Of a stretch of DNA of 64,000 bases, positions 15,451-24,252 are shown in pieces. The stretch is from NCBI RefSeq assembly GCF_023074075.1, contig NZ_JADPKT010000029.1:1-64000 (forward strand), in the 5' to 3' direction. This stretch comes from Bradyrhizobium sp. 138 (lineage in GTDB: Bacteria > Pseudomonadota > Alphaproteobacteria > Rhizobiales > Xanthobacteraceae). The stretch's first letter is position 1. Every line of letters starts with the position of its first letter. Both the position numbers and the translations under genes were made by a program. Under the pieces are notes generated by a model. That model did not search any database and had not been told where the DNA came from. It worked only from the letters and a program-made list of their open reading frames with translations.

Positions 15451-17704
15451 GCTCAATCTCACCAGCGCACCCGCCCATCTGCGCCACGGCTCGAATATCG
15501 GCCAGCCGCTGACCCGCCGTGACGGAATCCTCAAGGTCACGGGGCACGCGACCTATGCCGCCGACAATCATCCACCCGGCATGCTGTTTGCGGTGATCGC
15601 CGTGTCCAGAATCGCGCATGGCCGCGTGACCTCGCTCGATGTCGCCGCCGCCAAGCGCCATCCCGGCGTCGTCGACGTCATGACGCCGGACCACAAGCCG
15701 CAGCTCGCGATCGATCCGGAGATCAAGACCAATCCCTTCGTGTTCCGGATGGAAGCGTTGCAGAGCAACGAGGTCCGCTACGCCAACCAGCCCATCGCGG
15801 TCGTGATCGCGGAAACGCTGGAGGCGGCGACGGAAGGCGCGGTGCTGCTGGCGCCGCGCTACGAGACGCTGCCTCCGCTTGTCGGGCTCGACGCCGGCGA
15901 GAGCTTCGTGCCGCCCGTTGTCGGCGTCGGCAATCCCTCCGAGCATCACCGCGGCGATGTCGAGGCGGGCCTCGCCTCGGCCGAGAAGCGGATCGACGCG
16001 ACTTACGAGACGCCGCCGCAATATCACAACGCGATGGAGCCGCATGCGATCGTGGTGCAATGGGATGGCGACAGCCTCTCGGTGGACATGCCGACCCAGG
16101 GCCTGAAGCTGTCGCTCGCGCGCATCGCCGAGCTGTTCGGCATCGCGCACGACAAGATCCACATCCGCAGTCCTTTCCTCGGCGGCGGCTTCGGCTCGAA
16201 GGGTCTCATGGGCGGTCCGCCGGTCCTCGGCATCATGGCGGCGAAGCTGGTCGGCAGGCCGGTCAAGCTGGTGCTGCGCCGTGAGCAGATGTATGGGCCG
16301 GTCGGCCATCGCGCGCCGACGCGGCAGCGCCTGCGCATCGGCGCCGACGGCGCGGGACGTCTGACCGCGCTCGATCACCATGCGCGGACCGTGTCGAGCA
16401 CGTTCGACGATTTTTACGAGCCTGCGGCCGATGCCTCGCACACGCTGTATGCAGCGCCTGCGATCCGCACCTCGCACGACGCTGTGCGCGTCAACACGGG
16501 AACGCCACTGTTCATGCGGGCTCCCGGCGAGGCGACCGGCTCGATCGCGCTGGAGAGCGCGATCGACGAGATGGCCTGGGCCTGCGGCATGGATCCGCTG
16601 GCCTTCCGCCTCAAGAACTATGCCGAGCGCGAGCCGATCAGCGGCAAGCCGTTCTCTTCAAAAGCGCTGCGGGCCTGTTATGAGCAGGGCGCGGCGCGCT
16701 TCGGCTGGGCCAAGCGTTCGCTGCAACCGCGGCGGATGCGCGACGATGACGGCCTTCTGGTCGGCTGGGGCCTGGGCACGGCGACCTTTCCGGCGCTGAT
16801 GTTCCAGGCGGACGCACGCGCAGCGATCCGGCGCGACGGTTCCGGCGTGATGGAGATCGGTGCGCACGACATGGGGCAGGGCGCTTGGACGGCGCTGGCG
16901 CAGATCGCGGCCGATGCCGTCGGTCTCGATATCGACCGTGTCGCGTTCAAGGCCGGTACGTCCGATTTGCCCGATGCCGGCATCGCGGGCGGCTCCGCGC
17001 ACACGGCAACCGCGGGGGCTGCGATCCACAGCGCCGGCGCGGCCGTGATCGCAAAGCTCGCCGATCTCGCCACCAACGACGAGCGCTCGCCGCTGTTCGG
17101 CGCCGGCAATGCCGGCGTGATCGCGCGCGAGGGAAGGCTGATCCGGCGTGACGACGAGAGCCGCAGCGAGAGCTACGCCGAGATCCTCGCGCGGGCCGGT
17201 CTCGCCGAGATCGAGGCCCGCGGCACCGGTGCGCCGAATCCCGCGGCGATGGAGGAATATGCCATGCATGCTCATGGCGCGGTGTTCGCGGAGGTGAAGG
17301 TCGATCCCGAGCTCGGCCAGGTCCGCGTCAGCCGCATGGTCGGCGCCTTCGCGGCGGGACGCATCGTCAATCCGCTTATGGTGCAGAGCCAGCTGTTCGG
17401 CGGCATGATCTGGGGGCTGTCCTTTGCGCTGCATGAGGAGGCCATCACCGACCGCCGTACCGGCCGGATCATGAACGCCAATCTCGGCGAGTACCACGTC
17501 CCCGTGAATGCCGACGTGCCGCCGCTCGACGTGATCACGGTCGAGGAGCACGATCCGCATGTGAATGCGCTCGGCATCAAGGGCGTCGGCGAGATCGGTA
17601 TCACCGGCAGCGCCGGCGCTGTCGCCAACGCGGTGTGGCATGCGACCGGCGTGCGTGTTCGCAAGTTTCCGATCCGGATCGAGGAATTGTTGACGCAGCG
17701 TTGA
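15443..17704 (+). CDS. paoC: Aldehyde dehydrogenase molybdopterin-binding subunit, PaoC-like
   Basis: The 753-residue large subunit binds the molybdenum cofactor (molybdopterin cytosine dinucleotide in the E. coli enzyme) and carries the active site. Conserved elements are the FLGGGFGSKG loop near 250, the MRAPGEATG motif near 360 and the catalytic Glu in KGVGEIGITGSAG near 715. ATG 15443 lies inside the end of paoB. Neighbouring amine-catabolism genes produce aldehydes, so a role in clearing those is a reasonable guess. No XdhC-type maturation factor is adjacent. Confidence 0.95.
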   Translation: MPELNLTSAPAHLRHGSNIGQPLTRRDGILKVTGHATYAADNHPPGMLFAVIAVSRIAHGRVTSLDVAAAKRHPGVVDVMTPDHKPQLAIDPEIKTNPFVFRMEALQSNEVRYANQPIAVVIAETLEAATEGAVLLAPRYETLPPLVGLDAGESFVPPVVGVGNPSEHHRGDVEAGLASAEKRIDATYETPPQYHNAMEPHAIVVQWDGDSLSVDMPTQGLKLSLARIAELFGIAHDKIHIRSPFLGGGFGSKGLMGGPPVLGIMAAKLVGRPVKLVLRREQMYGPVGHRAPTRQRLRIGADGAGRLTALDHHARTVSSTFDDFYEPAADASHTLYAAPAIRTSHDAVRVNTGTPLFMRAPGEATGSIALESAIDEMAWACGMDPLAFRLKNYAEREPISGKPFSSKALRACYEQGAARFGWAKRSLQPRRMRDDDGLLVGWGLGTATFPALMFQADARAAIRRDGSGVMEIGAHDMGQGAWTALAQIAADAVGLDIDRVAFKAGTSDLPDAGIAGGSAHTATAGAAIHSAGAAVIAKLADLATNDERSPLFGAGNAGVIAREGRLIRRDDESRSESYAEILARAGLAEIEARGTGAPNPAAMEEYAMHAHGAVFAEVKVDPELGQVRVSRMVGAFAAGRIVNPLMVQSQLFGGMIWGLSFALHEEAITDRRTGRIMNANLGEYHVPVNADVPPLDVITVEEHDPHVNALGIKGVGEIGITGSAGAVANAVWHATGVRVRKFPIRIEELLTQR

Positions 17705-17712
17705 GACGGCGG

Positions 17713-17737
17713 GCGGGGCGAGATATTCTCGCTCCGC
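17713..17737. terminator. Bidirectional terminator between convergent genes
   Basis: GCGGGGCGAGA and TCTCGCTCCGC form an 11-base stem with one G-T type mismatch and a 3-base loop. It lies in the 42-base gap between paoC and the convergent regulator gene. Confidence 0.6.
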
Positions 17738-17746
17738 TGCGTTAGT

Positions 17747-18295
17747 CTAGAACGTCGGCGGCGTGCAGGCCGAGATCACTTCGCACGCCTTGCCGCCGAC
17801 GCAGCGGAAGCGGTGCGGACGGCGGCTCTCGAAATAATAGGCGTCGCCCGGATTGAGGATGCGGCGCTCGTCCTCGACAGTGACCTCGAGCTTGCCCGAG
17901 ATCACGATGCCGCCTTCCTCGCCCTCATGGACGAGATGCACGCGGCCGGTGTCGCTGCCGGGCTCGTAGCGCTCTTTCAATATCTGCAGGCTGCGGCCGA
18001 ACAGATTGTCGCCGACCTGGCGGTACGAGATCGGCTTCTTGCCGACTTCCGTCAGCTCGTCGGAGCGGTAGAAGATCTTGCGCCTGGACTCCGGCTCCAG
18101 CGCGAAGAACTCGGCAAGCCCCATCGGGATGCCGTCGAGGATGCGCTTGAGCGCGCCGACCGACGGGTTCATCTGGTTGGATTCGATCAGCGAGATCGTC
18201 GAATTGGTGACCCCGGCGCGCTTGGCCAGCTCGCGCTGCGACAGCTTGTGGCGCGCCCGGATGAATCGCAGCCGTCCACCGATGTCGACGCTCAT
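17747..18295 (-). CDS. XRE-cupin transcriptional regulator, PuuR-like
   Basis: The 182-residue protein has an N-terminal XRE helix-turn-helix (about 7-62, with LSQRELAKRAGVTNSTISLIE) and a C-terminal cupin domain (about 110-175). The cupin includes GRVHLVHEGEEGGIVISGK and the DAYYFESRRPHRF loop. PuuR-type regulators repress putrescine or amine catabolic genes and sense small ligands with the cupin. ATG 18295 was chosen because homologues start at MSVDIGGRLRFIR. It is divergent from the aminotransferase gene. The 150-base spacer holds repeated TTGCG/TTGCAA elements (18311-18324, 18391-18405) that could be its sites. Confidence 0.9.
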   Translation of the reverse strand: MSVDIGGRLRFIRARHKLSQRELAKRAGVTNSTISLIESNQMNPSVGALKRILDGIPMGLAEFFALEPESRRKIFYRSDELTEVGKKPISYRQVGDNLFGRSLQILKERYEPGSDTGRVHLVHEGEEGGIVISGKLEVTVEDERRILNPGDAYYFESRRPHRFRCVGGKACEVISACTPPTF

Positions 18296-18444
18296 AGCCC
18301 AGGTCCCGTGTTGCAAGTGTTGCGGATCGCGCAAATATGGACCGGCTGCCCCAAGCAAATCAATGGGTTGCGGCAGAGCAGAAAAGGACTTGTTGCGCTT
18401 TGCAAGCCGTGGCTCTGCTAGCAGGTCAGCAAAGGAGCGCGGCC

Positions 18445-19773
18445 GTGACCCTTCATCAGATTCCGAACACTATCAAGACCGACTCGTTCTGGATGCCGTT
18501 CACGGCCAACCGGCAGTTCAAGAAGGCGCCGCGCCTGTTCTCCTCGGCCGAGGGCATGCACTACACCACCGTCGACGGCCGCAAGGTGATCGACGGCTCC
18601 GCCGGTCTCTGGTGCGTCAATGCCGGCCATGGCCGCAAGCAGATTGCGGCTGCGGTCGAGCGTCAGCTCATGACGCTGGACTTCGCGCCGTCGTTCCAGA
18701 TGGGCCATCCGCTGGCGTTCGACTTCGCCGAGCGTCTCGCCGAGATCGCGCCGAAGGGCCTCGACCGCATCTTCTTCACCAACTCGGGCTCCGAGTCGGT
18801 CGACACCGCGCTGAAGATCGCGCTCGCCTATCACCGGGCCAACGGCCAGGCGAGCCGCACCCGCCTGATCGGCCGCGAGCGCGGTTATCACGGTGTCGGC
18901 TTCGGCGGCACCTCGGTCGGCGGCATGGTCGCCAACCGCCGCGCCTTCGCGACCCTGCTGCCGGGCGTCGACCACATCCGCCACACCCATGATCTCAGCC
19001 GCAACGCCTTCGCCAAGGATCAGCCCGAGCATGGCGCCGAGCTCGCCGACGATCTCGAGCGGCTGGTCGCCTTGCACGGTGCCGAGACCATCGCCGCCGT
19101 CATCGTCGAGCCGGTGCCGGGTTCGACCGCGGTGCTGCCGCCGCCGAAGGGCTATCTGCAGCGCCTGCGCGAGATCTGCGACAAGCACGGCATCCTGCTG
19201 ATCTTCGACGAGGTCATCACCGGCTTTGGCCGCCTCGGCACGCCGTTCGCCGCCGATTTCTTCGGCGTCACGCCGGATATGATGACGACGGCCAAGGGCA
19301 TCACCAACGGCACCATTCCCTGCGGCGCGGTGTTCGCGCACCGCAAGGTGCACGACGCCATGATGATCGGCCCGGAAAACGTCATGGAGCTGTTCCATGG
19401 CTACACTTATTCCGCGCATCCGACCGCTTGCGCGGCCGGCATCGCGACGCTCGACATCTACAAGGACGAGGGCCTGCTGACGCGCGGTGCCTCGATCGCC
19501 GAGTACTGGCGCGATGCGCTGCATTCGCTGCAGGGCCTGCCGAACGTCGTCGACATCCGCAATTGCGGCCTGATGGGCGCGGTCGAGCTGTCGCCGCGTG
19601 ACGGTGCGGTCGGTGCGCGCGGCTACGACGTCATGGTCGACTGCTTCAATCGCGGGCTGTATTTCCGCATGAGCGGCGATAGCTTCGCGCTGTCGCCGCC
19701 GCTGATCGTCGAGAAGAGCCACATCGACGATATCGTCTCGATTCTTGGCGACGCCATCAAGCGGGTGGCCTGA
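18445..19773 (+). CDS. Omega-amino acid:pyruvate aminotransferase (class III)
   Basis: This PLP enzyme moves the amino group of beta-alanine, GABA or other omega-amino compounds to pyruvate. The 442-residue protein has the class III layout: FFTNSGSESVDTALK for cofactor phosphate binding, IFDEVITGFGR with the pyridoxal-contacting Asp, and MTTAKGITNG with the Schiff-base Lys near residue 290. The GTG start at 18445 has AAAGGAG 7 bases upstream. It is followed after 70 bases by a D-amino-acid dehydrogenase gene. It matches the beta-alanine-pyruvate transaminase subgroup best; exact substrate is not decidable here. Confidence 0.93.
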   Translation: MTLHQIPNTIKTDSFWMPFTANRQFKKAPRLFSSAEGMHYTTVDGRKVIDGSAGLWCVNAGHGRKQIAAAVERQLMTLDFAPSFQMGHPLAFDFAERLAEIAPKGLDRIFFTNSGSESVDTALKIALAYHRANGQASRTRLIGRERGYHGVGFGGTSVGGMVANRRAFATLLPGVDHIRHTHDLSRNAFAKDQPEHGAELADDLERLVALHGAETIAAVIVEPVPGSTAVLPPPKGYLQRLREICDKHGILLIFDEVITGFGRLGTPFAADFFGVTPDMMTTAKGITNGTIPCGAVFAHRKVHDAMMIGPENVMELFHGYTYSAHPTACAAGIATLDIYKDEGLLTRGASIAEYWRDALHSLQGLPNVVDIRNCGLMGAVELSPRDGAVGARGYDVMVDCFNRGLYFRMSGDSFALSPPLIVEKSHIDDIVSILGDAIKRVA

Positions 19774-19843
19774 TAATTGCTCTCGCCGTTGCGAGTTGTG
19801 TCCTTGCAGCGGCGAGCGTGATGCCGCGGGAGTTTGACCAAGC

Positions 19844-21109
19844 GTGAAAGTTCTGATCCTCGGCAGCGGTGTCATCGGTGTCACCTCTGCCTACTACCTC
19901 GCACGTGCAGGTCACGAGGTGACGGTCGTCGACCGTCAGCCGGAGCCGGCACTTGAGACCTCCTTCGCCAATGCCGGCGAGGTCTCGCCCGGCTATTCCT
20001 CGCCCTGGGCCGGCCCCGGCGTGCCGGTGAAGGCGGTCAAGTGGCTGTTGATGAAGCACGGTCCGCTGGTGATCCGGCCGAAGCTCGATCCCGTGATGTG
20101 GGTCTGGTTGCTCAAGATGCTGCGCAACTGCACCAGCGCGCGCTACGCGGTCAACAAGAGCCGGATGATCCCGATCGCGGAATACAGCCGCGATTCCCTG
20201 CGCGATCTGCGCCGCGACATCGGCATTCAGTATGACGAGCGGTCGCAAGGTACGCTGCAGCTGTTCCGCTACCAGGCCCAGCTCGATGGCACCGCCGAGG
20301 ACATCGCCGTGCTCAAGCAGTATGGCGTGCCCTTCGAGGTGCTGAGCCGCGAGGGCTGCATCGCGGTGGAGCCGGCGCTATCAGGCGTGAAGGAAAAATT
20401 CGTCGGCGGGCTTCGCCTGCCGCAGGACGAGACCGGCGACTGCCACATGTTCACGCAGGCGCTGGCCAAGCATGCCCAAGCGCTCGGCGTGCGCTTCATG
20501 TTCAACACCTCGATCGATCGCATCGTCACCGACGGGGCGCGCGTCAGCGGCGTCGTGACGGGTGCCGGCACGTTGCAGGCAGACGCTTACGTGCTCGCGC
20601 TCGGCAGCTGGTCGTCGCGCCTCGTCGGGCCCCTCGGCATCTCGCTGCCGGTCTATCCGGTGAAGGGCTATTCGATCACGGTGCCGATCAAGGACGCATC
20701 GGGCGCGCCGGAATCGACCGTGATGGACGAGAGCTACAAGGTCGCGATCACGCGGCTCGGCAATCGCATCCGCGTCGGCGGCACCGCCGAAATCTCCGGC
20801 TATTCGGACAAGCTCTACGATGCGCGCCGCGCCACGCTGGATCACTCGCTGACCGACCTGTTCCCGCGCGGCGGCGATCTGTCCAAGGCGACGTTCTGGA
20901 GCGGCCTGCGCCCGATGACGCCGGACGGCCCGCCCGTGATCGGCCCGACCCACTACGCCAATCTCCACCTCAACACCGGCCACGGCACGCTGGGCTGGAC
21001 CATGTCCTGCGGCTCGGGCCGCGTGCTCGCCGACATGCTGTCCGGCAAGAAGCCGGACATCGATGTGAGTGCGCTGACGGTGGAGCGGTACAAGCACCGG
21101 TTTGGGTAG
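19844..21109 (+). CDS. dadA: D-amino acid dehydrogenase, small-subunit type (DadA-like)
   Basis: DadA is an FAD enzyme at the inner membrane that deaminates D-amino acids and passes electrons to the respiratory chain. The 421-residue protein starts with the dinucleotide-binding motif [19 protein letters not shown]. It carries [17 protein letters not shown] near residue 44 and ends with the [14 protein letters not shown] and [16 protein letters not shown] motifs that are typical of DadA. The start is a GTG. It follows the aminotransferase in the same direction. No alanine racemase gene (dadX) is next to it, so its physiological substrate may differ from D-alanine. Confidence 0.93.
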   Translation: MKVLILGSGVIGVTSAYYLARAGHEVTVVDRQPEPALETSFANAGEVSPGYSSPWAGPGVPVKAVKWLLMKHGPLVIRPKLDPVMWVWLLKMLRNCTSARYAVNKSRMIPIAEYSRDSLRDLRRDIGIQYDERSQGTLQLFRYQAQLDGTAEDIAVLKQYGVPFEVLSREGCIAVEPALSGVKEKFVGGLRLPQDETGDCHMFTQALAKHAQALGVRFMFNTSIDRIVTDGARVSGVVTGAGTLQADAYVLALGSWSSRLVGPLGISLPVYPVKGYSITVPIKDASGAPESTVMDESYKVAITRLGNRIRVGGTAEISGYSDKLYDARRATLDHSLTDLFPRGGDLSKATFWSGLRPMTPDGPPVIGPTHYANLHLNTGHGTLGWTMSCGSGRVLADMLSGKKPDIDVSALTVERYKHRFG

Positions 21110-21121
21110 ACTCTCTCAGCC

Positions 21122-21208
21122 CGTCATTGCGAGCGCAGCGAAGCAATCCAGAGTCTTTCCGCGGAGGCAGTCTGGATTGCTTCGTCGCAAGGGCTCCTCG
21201 CAATGACG
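21122..21208. repeat. Palindromic intergenic repeat, family A copy 3
   Basis: CGTCATTGCGAG at 21122-21133 and CTCGCAATGACG at 21197-21208 are perfect complements. The inner arms GAAGCAATCCAGA and TCTGGATTGCTTC also pair. It is the same element as 729-816 and sits between dadA and a convergent regulator, where the hairpin could act as a terminator. Confidence 0.85.
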
Positions 21209-21255
21209 TTGCGGAGTCAGTGCGCCCTTCGTCTATCGATGTGACGGAGGCAAGC

Positions 21256-21915
21256 TCACGTCCCCGTCACACAATTCACCCACAGCACCACGGCCTTCGC
21301 ATCCTGCGCCGGATTCGAAAACCGGTGCGGCCTGCGGCTGGCGAACCGAAAGCTGTCGCCCGTCTTCAGCGACCAGGTGTCGCTGTCCACCGTCAGCAGC
21401 ATCTCGCCTTCGAGCACGAGGCCGGCCTCTTCGCCGTCATGGGTGTAGAGCTCGTCGCCGGTGGAGCCGCCGGGCTCCAGATGCACCAGGAACAGATTGA
21501 GCTTGTTGTCGCTGCTCGCGGGGCTGAGCAGCTGCTTGGACACGCCGGTTCGCCAGAGCTTCAGCTCGGGCCTTTGCAGCCCGCGCGTCACCACCTGATC
21601 GGATCCGCCGTCGGCGTTCGGGCTCGCGCCGAACAGCGCGGCGATGCCGACGCCGAACACGTCGGCGAGCGTTGCCAGCACGCGCAGCGAGGGCGAGGAC
21701 AGGCCGCGCTCGATCTGGCTGAGGAAGCCGATCGATAGCTCCGTGCGTGCCGCGACCGTCTCCAGCGAGAATTGCCTGACGCGCCGGAGATCCCGGATGC
21801 GGCGGCCGACCGCGACGTCCATCGCAGGCTCGGCCGGCTTGGCAACGGCTTTGGTCTTCGCCCGCTTCGCCGGCTTTGCGGCGGCCGGTTTGCGCATTCT
21901 TTTGCCACCGCTCAC
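21256..21915 (-). CDS. XRE-cupin transcriptional regulator
   Basis: The 219-residue protein has a basic Ala/Lys-rich N-terminal tail (1-31), an XRE helix-turn-helix at about 33-90 (LETVAARTELSIGFLSQIERG) and a C-terminal cupin (about 135-215, with THDGEEAGLVLEGEMLL and FRFASRRPHRFSNP). It is a second PuuR-like regulator, only distantly similar to the one at 17747. The GTG start at 21915 is used; ATG 21897 is an alternative. It is divergent from the ABC importer genes and probably controls them. Two palindromes lie between them (21930-21943 and 21977-21996). Confidence 0.9.
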   Translation of the reverse strand: MSGGKRMRKPAAAKPAKRAKTKAVAKPAEPAMDVAVGRRIRDLRRVRQFSLETVAARTELSIGFLSQIERGLSSPSLRVLATLADVFGVGIAALFGASPNADGGSDQVVTRGLQRPELKLWRTGVSKQLLSPASSDNKLNLFLVHLEPGGSTGDELYTHDGEEAGLVLEGEMLLTVDSDTWSLKTGDSFRFASRRPHRFSNPAQDAKAVVLWVNCVTGT

Positions 21916-21929
21916 GTCAAACCGCTTCC

Positions 21930-21996
21930 TTCATGTGCATGAAAACCGCTTGCATCGTCCGCGAAAGTGTGACCAAATTTTCATATTGGTGAAAAT
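21930..21996. promoter_or_regulatory. Candidate operators between XRE-cupin regulator and ABC importer
   Basis: Two palindromes are present: TTCATG-TG-CATGAA (21930-21943) and ATTTTCA-N6-TGAAAAT (21977-21996). Both have a TGAAAA-like half site. They lie 13 bases and about 60 bases upstream of the regulator start, with the second about 80 bases before the importer gene. Divergent placement fits autoregulation plus control of the importer. Function is inference. Confidence 0.5.
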
Positions 21997-22076
21997 AAGC
22001 CGAAACGGCCTGGCCCGCAACGTCTGATCGCGACACGCGCGAACGCCGCCGCCGGCCAGGCCCAAAGGGGGATGCG

Positions 22077-22835
22077 ATGAAGCGTTTTGTTCAGGCCGCA
22101 ATCGCGGCGCTCGCCATTGCCACAGCCGTGCCGGCTTCGGCGCAACAGGTGCTGAAGGTCGGCTCGACGCCGACAGGCATTCCCTTCACGTTCCTCGACA
22201 CCAAGACCAACACCATCCAGGGCATCATGGTCGATCTCATCACCGAGATCGGCAAGGATGCCGGCTTCAACGTGCAGATCGAGCCGATGGCGTTCTCGGC
22301 GCTGATCCCGTCGCTGACCTCGAGCAAGATCGACATCATTGCTGCTGCGATGTTCATCACGGCGCCGCGCAAGGAGGTCATCGACTTCTCAGACCCGATC
22401 TACAGCTATGGTGAAGGCCTGGTGGTGCCGAAGAGCGACACCAAGGCTTACGCGACGCAGGAGGACCTGAAGGGCGAGACCGTCGGCGCGCAAGTCGGCA
22501 CCGCCTTCGTCGATGCGCTGAAGAAAACCGGCCTGTTCGCCGACGTGAAGGCTTACGACACCATCCCGGACATCCTGCGCGACGTGAACACCGGTCGCCT
22601 CAAGGCCGGCTACGCCGATTATCCGATCCTCGCCTACAATCTGAAGCAGGGAGGCTTCCCCGAGGTACGCCTCGTCGACGGCTACAAGCCCGTCACCGTT
22701 GGCTCGGTCGGCATCGGCGTGCGCAAGGGCGAGACCGCGCTGCTCGGCAAGATCAACGCCTCGCTCGCCAAGCTGAAGGCCAACGGCACCATCGACAAGA
22801 TCCTCGACAAATGGGGCCTGAAGGCACAGGGCTGA
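22077..22835 (+). CDS. Polar amino acid ABC transporter substrate-binding protein
   Basis: The 252-residue protein has a signal peptide (1-22, ending ASA). Its mature domain is of the SBP_bac_3 family: VGSTPTGIPFTFLDTKTN, SKIDIIAAAMFITAPRKEVIDFSDP and a C-terminal KANGTIDKILDKWGL. It would bind an amino acid or amine in the periplasm and deliver it to the permease encoded next. A GGGGG ribosome-binding site precedes the ATG. The gene heads an operon of importer plus oxidase. Confidence 0.94.
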   Translation: MKRFVQAAIAALAIATAVPASAQQVLKVGSTPTGIPFTFLDTKTNTIQGIMVDLITEIGKDAGFNVQIEPMAFSALIPSLTSSKIDIIAAAMFITAPRKEVIDFSDPIYSYGEGLVVPKSDTKAYATQEDLKGETVGAQVGTAFVDALKKTGLFADVKAYDTIPDILRDVNTGRLKAGYADYPILAYNLKQGGFPEVRLVDGYKPVTVGSVGIGVRKGETALLGKINASLAKLKANGTIDKILDKWGLKAQG

Positions 22836-22858
22836 TCGAAACGACTGAAGGCTGCCCG

Positions 22859-23512
22859 ATGAAAGGCTTCTGGCGCGACGCCGTCGAGTTCTTCCCGATT
22901 CTGCTGAACGGTGTCGCGCTGACGATCATCGTCACGGTCGGCTCGCTGCTGCTCTCGACGGTGCTGGGCCTCCTCTGGGCGATGATGCGGGTCTCCGGCA
23001 TCAAGGCGCTGTCGATGCTCAGCGCCAGCCTGATCAACGTGATCCGCGGCATCCCGATCATCGTGCTGTTGTTCTATCTCTATTTCGTGATGCCCGATCT
23101 CGGCGTCACGCTGTCGGCCTTGCAGGCCGCGATCCTCGGGCTCGGCATCGCCTACTCGGCCTACCAGGCGGAAAATTTCCGCGCCGGCATCGAGGCGATC
23201 GACAAGGGGCAGATCGAGGCGGCACAGTCCATCGGCATGGGCTGGTGGCTCACCATGCGCCGCGTGGTGCTGCCGCAGGCCGTGCGCATCGTGCTGCCGC
23301 CCTACGGCAACGTCATGATCATGATGCTGAAGGACTCTTCGCAAGCCTCCACCATCACGGTCGCCGAGCTCGCGCTGCAGGGCAAGCTGATCGCGTCATC
23401 GACCTTCAAGAACACCAGCGTGTTCACGCTTGTGGCGCTGATGTATCTCACCATGAGCATTCCATTGATCCTGCTGGTCCGTCACTTCGAGAAGCGGGCC
23501 GGCAAGCGATGA
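22859..23512 (+). CDS. Polar amino acid ABC transporter permease
   Basis: The 217-residue HisM/GlnP-type permease has about five transmembrane helices. The family EAA loop reads [21 protein letters not shown] near residue 120, the site that contacts the ATPase. A single permease gene suggests a homodimeric channel. It starts 23 bases after the binding-protein gene, and its stop overlaps the ATPase start as ATGA. Confidence 0.94.
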   Translation: MKGFWRDAVEFFPILLNGVALTIIVTVGSLLLSTVLGLLWAMMRVSGIKALSMLSASLINVIRGIPIIVLLFYLYFVMPDLGVTLSALQAAILGLGIAYSAYQAENFRAGIEAIDKGQIEAAQSIGMGWWLTMRRVVLPQAVRIVLPPYGNVMIMMLKDSSQASTITVAELALQGKLIASSTFKNTSVFTLVALMYLTMSIPLILLVRHFEKRAGKR

Positions 23513-24240
23513 TCGAGCTGAACGACGTCCACAAGAGCTTTGGCAAGGTCGAGGTGCTCAAGGGCATCACGGCTTCAGTCGCAAAGGGCGAGGTGGTCTG
23601 CATCGTCGGTCCCTCCGGCTCCGGCAAGTCCACCATCCTGCGCTGCATCAACGGCCTCGAAAGCTACGATCGCGGCGAGATCAGCGTGGAGGGATTGAAG
23701 GTCGATCGCGACGCGACGTCGATCGTGAACATCCGCACCCAGGTCTCGATGGTGTTCCAGCGCTTCAACCTGTTCCCGCATCGCAACGCACTGGAGAACG
23801 TGATCGAGGGGCCGCTCTATGTGAAGAAGGAGTCGCGAGCCGCTGCGCTGGAGCGCGGCCGCGCGCTGCTTGCCCAGGTCGGCCTCGCCGAGAAGGCCGA
23901 TGCGCATCCGCCGCAGCTTTCCGGTGGCCAACAGCAGCGCGTTGCGATCGCGCGGGCGCTCGCGATGCAGCCCAAGGCCATCCTGTTCGACGAGCCGACC
24001 TCGGCACTCGATCCTGAACTGGTCGGCGACGTGCTCGGCGTCATGCGCAAGCTCGCCGACGATGGCATGACCATGGTCGTCGTCACCCACGAGATGGGCT
24101 TTGCCCGCGACGTCGCCGACCGTGTGCTGTTCATCGACGGCGGTGTCATCGTCGAGCAGGGACCGGCCAAGGCGCTGCTCAACCAGCCGCAGCATCCGCG
24201 CACGCAGGACTTCTTGCGCCGCGTGCTGCATCCGCTCTGA
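23509..24240 (+). CDS. Polar amino acid ABC transporter ATP-binding protein
   Basis: The 243-residue ATPase has Walker [10 protein letters not shown] near residue 34, the Q-loop [14 protein letters not shown], signature [15 protein letters not shown], Walker [12 protein letters not shown] and the switch His in VVVTHEMG. It powers import by the permease encoded upstream. ATG 23509 overlaps the permease stop. Sequence is typical of the GlnQ/HisP class. Confidence 0.95.
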   Translation: MIELNDVHKSFGKVEVLKGITASVAKGEVVCIVGPSGSGKSTILRCINGLESYDRGEISVEGLKVDRDATSIVNIRTQVSMVFQRFNLFPHRNALENVIEGPLYVKKESRAAALERGRALLAQVGLAEKADAHPPQLSGGQQQRVAIARALAMQPKAILFDEPTSALDPELVGDVLGVMRKLADDGMTMVVVTHEMGFARDVADRVLFIDGGVIVEQGPAKALLNQPQHPRTQDFLRRVLHPL

Positions 24241-24252
24241 ACGGTCTTCGCC

